DNA of 64,000 bases from Brevibacillus brevis (GTDB taxonomy: Bacteria; Bacillota; Bacilli; Brevibacillales; Brevibacillaceae): positions 614,001 to 678,000 of the forward strand of contig NZ_CP030117.1 in NCBI RefSeq assembly GCF_001039275.2. The letters run 5' to 3'. Under the pieces are notes generated by a model. That model was not told the origin of the DNA. It was given only the letters and a program-made list of their open reading frames with translations, and searched no databases. The position numbers and the translations under genes were made by a program. Positions 59,757 to 64,000 of the stretch are shown here, one piece after another. The first letter of the stretch is position 1; every line of letters begins with the position of its first letter.

Positions 59757-62195
59757 CTACCACAACTGCTTGATTTGGAAGTAAGAATAGGTAGGGAGGG
59801 CTTCTACGACGCCATTGGCAAAAAACGAGTAACCGAAAAGCTCTACATAGTCGCCGGGCTGTAGACGAACGATGCTTGAGCCGTTTAAGCACCAGGCATG
59901 ATTCGAATAGGAAACGTTGCTGCTGAGTACTTTTTGGAGTTCACCATTGATTCGGACCTCTAGTTGCAGTCCGTTTGGAGAGCTTGTCGGGCTTTTGATG
60001 CGGGCTGATCCGATAATTAAGTAGTCGCCCGGTGCTTTTGCCACAAAACGGCTCTGGTTTTTATCGAATTCTTGCAGACCGTCTTCGGTTGTTGTATTGA
60101 AATTGATTTTGGTGAAGGTGTCCGGGGCGGATAGGGTTTGGTCTGCTGACATGGTAGCTGTTAGATTAGTCCCTGTTTGGGCCGGGGTGAGTAATAGGTT
60201 GGAACTGGTCAGGGTGTAACCAGAGATGGCAGGGGATTTCACGGAGCCAGAGGGCGAGGTAATGACTGCTTTTACTCGTAAATCTGCATAGAGCGGGTTC
60301 TTAAAGGAATGTTTGCGTCCAAGGACTGCTGATTCCCAAGTAGCGCCGCCGTTGTTGGATAGGTACCAGTCTATCGAGCCTTCTTGAAGGGTTTGGTCAG
60401 CGGTAAGCGAGGCATGGGCAATGGGAGATACGGAAGGGAGCTTGGTGCTTACAAACTCTTGGATGACCTCCCCTGAAAGAGTGCCTGTAATTACCCGATA
60501 ACCATATAGCTCTGGGGATAGATTTGTAGTAGGTGAGTCTAATCTGGCTCGTATAAGTAGTGAGGTGGAAGGTGTTTGGAATGTAACTTCTTCTCCGGGT
60601 AAAGCATTTATCCAATCTAGCCCGTTGTTATTGGTTACCTCCAACGTAACGGTAGCTTTGGATGCTCCAAAAGTGTATTCGTCGATGGCCTGGTTTGTTT
60701 CATATCTGGAAGTTAACGATAACGAACGAAGAACTCCGTTGCTATCTTTAAAGGGAAAATGCTTGCCGGCATAGGTCGAGACCGTTACAGAAGAATCAAT
60801 GACGGTTAAATCGGAAGCCTTGAAGGTAGTGAGATAGTATTTGTTTAACTCTGCATAGGAGGAGTAAACGAAGTGGTAATTTGAGCCGTCAGCAACTAGT
60901 CTGGAAACCCAATTTGCGTTGATGTTTGCGACTGTAGTGGTTTGAGCAAGTGTTTCAGGATGAAGAGAATAGAGTTTAACTGTGTAGGATGTCGTTGCGC
61001 CCGTATAAATCGTTTGTATAGCGATGTATCTATCGAGATCCGAGTCGTACATCATGTCCAGTGAGCCGTCATGTCCCCCGCCTACAGTTATATTGACATT
61101 TCGAACAATGCGAAATGCACTATCAAATAGGATTACTTTGAATGCATTTGAATTTATTACAGCTACAGCAATTTGATTTCTTATAGGGTCGTAGGTTGAA
61201 CGTAAGTAACTCGTAGTTCCGGAACTAAGGATATTAGTCAAATCCTTAACTAAAGAACCATCACTGTTAAAAACGTGAATTCGTGTATAGTCGGCAACAG
61301 AATGAAATACCCAAATTCTGTTTTGCCTATCTACTGTTAGTGACGTTGCGACTACCTCAAATGATCCTAGATAAATGGGGGACCAATCCTTGAATGTGGT
61401 ACCGTCGCTATTCACGCTACCAATTACACCGTCTAAGGATGCGTGTGAGATGGAGAACCAAACACGATTGTTGTAGTCGACGACGTAATCTATCGATTGA
61501 AAAGGAAGAGTATGAGTATTCCCTGTAAATGGCAAGATGGTTCTTTCAAAAGCCAGGCTGCCATCAGGATTTGTTACTTTTGCATAAATCCCCTTACCAT
61601 TGACAAGCGCCACCTTCCAAGTACGATTCGTGCGATCTGTAAAACCCATAGGCTGCGAAAAGACACTTCCGGAATAAGAAAAGCGAGTGGCTTCTGAGAA
61701 TGCGTATGCGCTAGGCTCGTTGGCTACAGCGTTAATGGTGACTTTACTTGTGTTAGGGATGGTAATCGGCTTGGCGTAAAAAATACCGTTTTTAATCCCT
61801 GCGGAATTCCTGATCAGACGGTTAGTTGTATCTACGGTGACTCCCAAAGAATTCGATCCGTCATAATAGTTTGTGGTACTGAAGTCTTCGGTAAAGTCAG
61901 GGGTAACCGTAGGAGTTACTCTTCCCCCTACAATTCCAGCAGTTGTCTTTTCGGAGTCGACATAGGTTAATGTATCAAATTCTTCGGTGTAGGTGCTGGA
62001 CATGGTACTTCTGTTCATTTCAAGTTCTTCTACTCGATTTGCAAGAGTGGGATCAGATGCTGCGATGGGCACTACACTTTCACCTGTTCCGACAAAAAGT
62101 TCATGGGTATCGGTTGTAAAAAGAGGCTCTCCTGCTGATGCAGCGGAGGGGAGATTGGCTTTTAGACCGCGTTTTAGTTTGATTGGTAGTGTCAT
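59757..62195 (-). CDS. Phage tail-fibre protein with beta-propeller-like and C1q-like parts
   Basis: 812 residues. The N-terminus (MTLPIKLKRGLKANLPSAAS ... GEPLFTTDTHELFVGTGES) is the fibre-head type found in many phage tropism proteins. The middle (about 220-480) has repeated short blades such as VDRQNRIWVFHSV and FNSDGSLVKDL, suggesting a beta-propeller. Two similar segments follow (NNNGLDWINALPGEEVTFQT; NNGGATWESAVLGRKHSFKN). The last about 130 residues (FNTTTEDGLQEFDKNQSRFV, APGDYLIIGSARI, RLQPGDYVELFGYSF) look like a C1q/TNF-type jelly roll, a usual host-binding tip. ATG overlaps the preceding stop as TAATG. Confidence 0.75.
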   Translation of the reverse strand: MTLPIKLKRGLKANLPSAASAGEPLFTTDTHELFVGTGESVVPIAASDPTLANRVEELEMNRSTMSSTYTEEFDTLTYVDSEKTTAGIVGGRVTPTVTPDFTEDFSTTNYYDGSNSLGVTVDTTNRLIRNSAGIKNGIFYAKPITIPNTSKVTINAVANEPSAYAFSEATRFSYSGSVFSQPMGFTDRTNRTWKVALVNGKGIYAKVTNPDGSLAFERTILPFTGNTHTLPFQSIDYVVDYNNRVWFSISHASLDGVIGSVNSDGTTFKDWSPIYLGSFEVVATSLTVDRQNRIWVFHSVADYTRIHVFNSDGSLVKDLTNILSSGTTSYLRSTYDPIRNQIAVAVINSNAFKVILFDSAFRIVRNVNITVGGGHDGSLDMMYDSDLDRYIAIQTIYTGATTSYTVKLYSLHPETLAQTTTVANINANWVSRLVADGSNYHFVYSSYAELNKYYLTTFKASDLTVIDSSVTVSTYAGKHFPFKDSNGVLRSLSLTSRYETNQAIDEYTFGASKATVTLEVTNNNGLDWINALPGEEVTFQTPSTSLLIRARLDSPTTNLSPELYGYRVITGTLSGEVIQEFVSTKLPSVSPIAHASLTADQTLQEGSIDWYLSNNGGATWESAVLGRKHSFKNPLYADLRVKAVITSPSGSVKSPAISGYTLTSSNLLLTPAQTGTNLTATMSADQTLSAPDTFTKINFNTTTEDGLQEFDKNQSRFVAKAPGDYLIIGSARIKSPTSSPNGLQLEVRINGELQKVLSSNVSYSNHAWCLNGSSIVRLQPGDYVELFGYSFFANGVVEALPTYSYFQIKQLW

Positions 62196-64000
62196 TAAAA
62201 AGTACCTCCATCTACTTCTGTGAGCGTGGAGCCGCTGCCGCCGCCAGAGCCAACGTTAATTTTGTAGTCTCCATTTGACAGCAAGAGGACTCGCAGATTG
62301 GTATTTCGATTATATCCATATTTGTAGTCTACTCCTGGCATCGCCATGTCCCAGGAATCTAGTAAGTCCACATCCATGGTAAGAGAGTCCAGACTTGTTT
62401 CATCAGCGGATGAAGACTGTTCGAAGTAGAAGGCGCATCGCAAGTTTCTAGCTTGGCCAATTTTCTCGTCCCATTCAGAGATGCTATTGAAATCGTCTAT
62501 TGTCATTGCTTTTTCTTTGAATTCAATGGGGGTAGTAACATCGACTGTTGTCCACGAGCCATCCTTTTGTTTTGCTTCCCATGTTGTTCCACTGTCCGTA
62601 CTTATTGCGACTCTTAGAACGCCTTTCTCTGTACCTGATAAGGTTAAAGAGTTGATTTTAGCTACGCCGAGAAAGCTAGTATCATTTTTCATTTTTACGA
62701 TTCTTGGTACAGGAACTCCAACGAGATGAGCGACTGTTGGCTCTCTTTTAGGTTTTGAAACAAGGATTTTGAGGTTGGATTTGTCTTTTAAATCTTTCAA
62801 GTAGGGGGCGCATGTAGAGAGGTCGAGCATGCCTTTATTTAGAAACATATCGTCTGTGGGAGGAGTAGTACCAACGGTTTCCCAGCCGGAAGAAGTGTAC
62901 GTTTTCACGTCTGTGCCGTCTAGTATGAGGAATCTGTTATTATTAATTGATTCAATCAGAAGAACTGGACGGAAGCCTCTACCTGGGGTTGTAAGATCTG
63001 TTGTACCAGATGTCCAGTTTGTAAGACCGTTATAACCCCGAATTACGCGGGCCTTTGCATTCGATTGATCGGTCGTACTTGTCCATGAACCGTGATTGAC
63101 GTTATTCCAGATACGATCATCGGTCATGTATTTATCCCATTCATTGTCTTTATCGTTTGGGGAAATTCCTCCCGTTAGAAGTCGCAGAGTGAAAGCATGA
63201 GTAGGTGTAGGAACAAGACTGGAATAACCGAGAGGGACTTCATACCTAAAAGGATTGTGTCCAAAATTAAATACGGCTTTTAAATGATCTGAGCTTGATC
63301 CACTAAAGAAAAGTGGGTAGACGGTGCCTAGAGATTTTAAGTCTGTAAATGCGGCTCCTTGTGAGACTCCGTTTTTATAGAAAGTTAATGTCCCCTCATC
63401 CATATCCAAACCAATGCCAATTACGTCTCCGCTGGTGTAACTGGAGCCATAAGAAGCAGCTGATCCATTCCACTTTAATCCCGATCCCGCATAACTTCTA
63501 ACCACTGCTCCTGAACCAACTGGATTTGATAGAGCAACATTGGATGTTGCAACCCCAATGTGAGTGTTGGAGCTGCCAAGAACGAAAGCTTCCCAATACC
63601 ATTTTCCACTAGTAAGGCCTCTATCTGTTCTTACCCCGCCAGCACCGTTGATTAATACAGTGTTATGAGATGCAGATGCTCCACCGCCAACAAGGAAAGT
63701 ATCTTTGAAGTCAGAGAGTGTCGTAGGAAGTCCACTGCCTGAAGCAATCCCTGCTGTATTTAAAACATCCATAGAGATGCCAGATTGAATGTTTCTGTCC
63801 GAAATCAGTATTTTTCGACCTTTATGATCTGTGTCAACCATGATGAAGTAGAAGTCACCATTTGGAGAAGTAGTGGGTACATTAGGAAGCAATTCTTTTG
63901 ATTCTTCTCCTAGGCCAGACACAGTACCAAATAAGTTATTTGAAGCAATATAGTTAGCGCGTATTCGTTTTCCTACTTGTAAGTCATTTAGGTCTGTTAC
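62195..64000 (-). CDS. Phage tail protein with SPRY domain (5' partial)
   Basis: The frame is open to the right edge of the window (VTDLNDLQVGKRIRANYIAS before the first GTG), so the N-terminus is outside; 601 residues are visible. A SPRY/B30.2 domain lies about 110-240 (GKWYWEAFVLGSSNTHIGVA, GDVIGIGLDMDEGTLTFYKN, TVYPLFFSG). After it come beta-rich segments and a C-terminal Gly-rich GSGGGSGSTLTEVDGGTF. Similar proteins occur in Bacillus and Paenibacillus phage tail loci; the SPRY domain probably binds host surface structures. Confidence 0.75.
   Translation of the reverse strand, partial: VTDLNDLQVGKRIRANYIASNNLFGTVSGLGEESKELLPNVPTTSPNGDFYFIMVDTDHKGRKILISDRNIQSGISMDVLNTAGIASGSGLPTTLSDFKDTFLVGGGASASHNTVLINGAGGVRTDRGLTSGKWYWEAFVLGSSNTHIGVATSNVALSNPVGSGAVVRSYAGSGLKWNGSAASYGSSYTSGDVIGIGLDMDEGTLTFYKNGVSQGAAFTDLKSLGTVYPLFFSGSSSDHLKAVFNFGHNPFRYEVPLGYSSLVPTPTHAFTLRLLTGGISPNDKDNEWDKYMTDDRIWNNVNHGSWTSTTDQSNAKARVIRGYNGLTNWTSGTTDLTTPGRGFRPVLLIESINNNRFLILDGTDVKTYTSSGWETVGTTPPTDDMFLNKGMLDLSTCAPYLKDLKDKSNLKILVSKPKREPTVAHLVGVPVPRIVKMKNDTSFLGVAKINSLTLSGTEKGVLRVAISTDSGTTWEAKQKDGSWTTVDVTTPIEFKEKAMTIDDFNSISEWDEKIGQARNLRCAFYFEQSSSADETSLDSLTMDVDLLDSWDMAMPGVDYKYGYNRNTNLRVLLLSNGDYKINVGSGGGSGSTLTEVDGGTF

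Noticed and set aside
1..64000. CRISPR arrays, tRNA or rRNA genes, complete insertion sequences
   Set aside because: Reading through both strands I saw no regularly spaced direct repeats, no tRNA-like cloverleaf core or rRNA segment, and no transposase gene.

Overview
The window looks like chromosome of a Gram-positive, endospore-forming Bacillota bacterium, most likely Brevibacillus or a close Paenibacillaceae relative. This rests on my recognition of the proteins, on Shine-Dalgarno sequences close to AGGAGG with frequent GTG/TTG starts, on a Bacillus-type PurR operator and an M-box Mg2+ riboswitch, and on a SpoVIF-like protein. No database search was possible, so the genus is an inference.

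Layout. (1) 1-9072, plus strand: the end of a Tad/Flp-type secretion locus. It holds tadB (cut by the window edge), tadC, a Flp-like prepilin, two TadE/TadF-like pseudopilins, two paralogous von Willebrand A (VWA) lipoproteins, an exported protein with NPQAP-x-W repeats, an unknown soluble protein, a polytopic membrane protein and two tandem 66-residue membrane proteins. A strong RNA hairpin follows the pilin gene. (2) 9150-12226: a lipoprotein, a DUF169 protein, a DinB-like protein and a WYL regulator. (3) 12370-18386: a vanG-type D-Ala-D-Ser cluster (membrane-anchored VanY/VanXY-like peptidase, D-Ala:D-Ser ligase, soluble VanXY, VanT serine racemase, VanS kinase) with no vanR in the window. 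(4) 18387-20104: an AT-rich insert with a lipoprotein, a frameshifted secreted-protein gene and several hairpins. (5) 20121-24332, minus strand: an M29 aminopeptidase, an iron-type alcohol dehydrogenase and a chemoreceptor.

(6) 24442-36720: de novo purine synthesis as purCSQLFMN and, after an interruption, purHD. The first part has a PurR-box pair and a sigma-A promoter. The interruption holds a minus-strand corA behind an M-box riboswitch with its terminator, a possible Cys-rich small ORF in the corA leader, and a SpoVIF-like gene. purEKB and a guanine riboswitch are absent here. (7) 36755-45047: a perfect 20-bp dyad plus a 35-residue membrane peptide, an MFS exporter with a MarR regulator whose start is probably CTG, a LysR regulator divergent from an alcohol/aldehyde dehydrogenase pair, small membrane proteins and an adenine-deaminase-like amidohydrolase. 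(8) 45280-50436: a complete branched-chain amino acid-type ABC importer (livJHMGF), then a MocR regulator with a Pro-Val linker encoded by a hexanucleotide repeat. (9) 52784-58760: an IclR regulator divergent from a polyamine-type ABC importer and an M20 peptidase. (10) 58841-64000, minus strand: the 3' end of a prophage or phage-tail-like element (two tail-fibre proteins, a coiled-coil membrane protein, a holin-like protein) running off the window.

Most of the window is ordinary metabolism. The parts most worth a second look are the VWA/NPQAP module of the Tad locus, the vanG-type cluster without vanR, the corA leader with riboswitch and small ORF, the dyad upstream of the 35-residue peptide, and the broken frame between the phage coiled-coil and holin genes.
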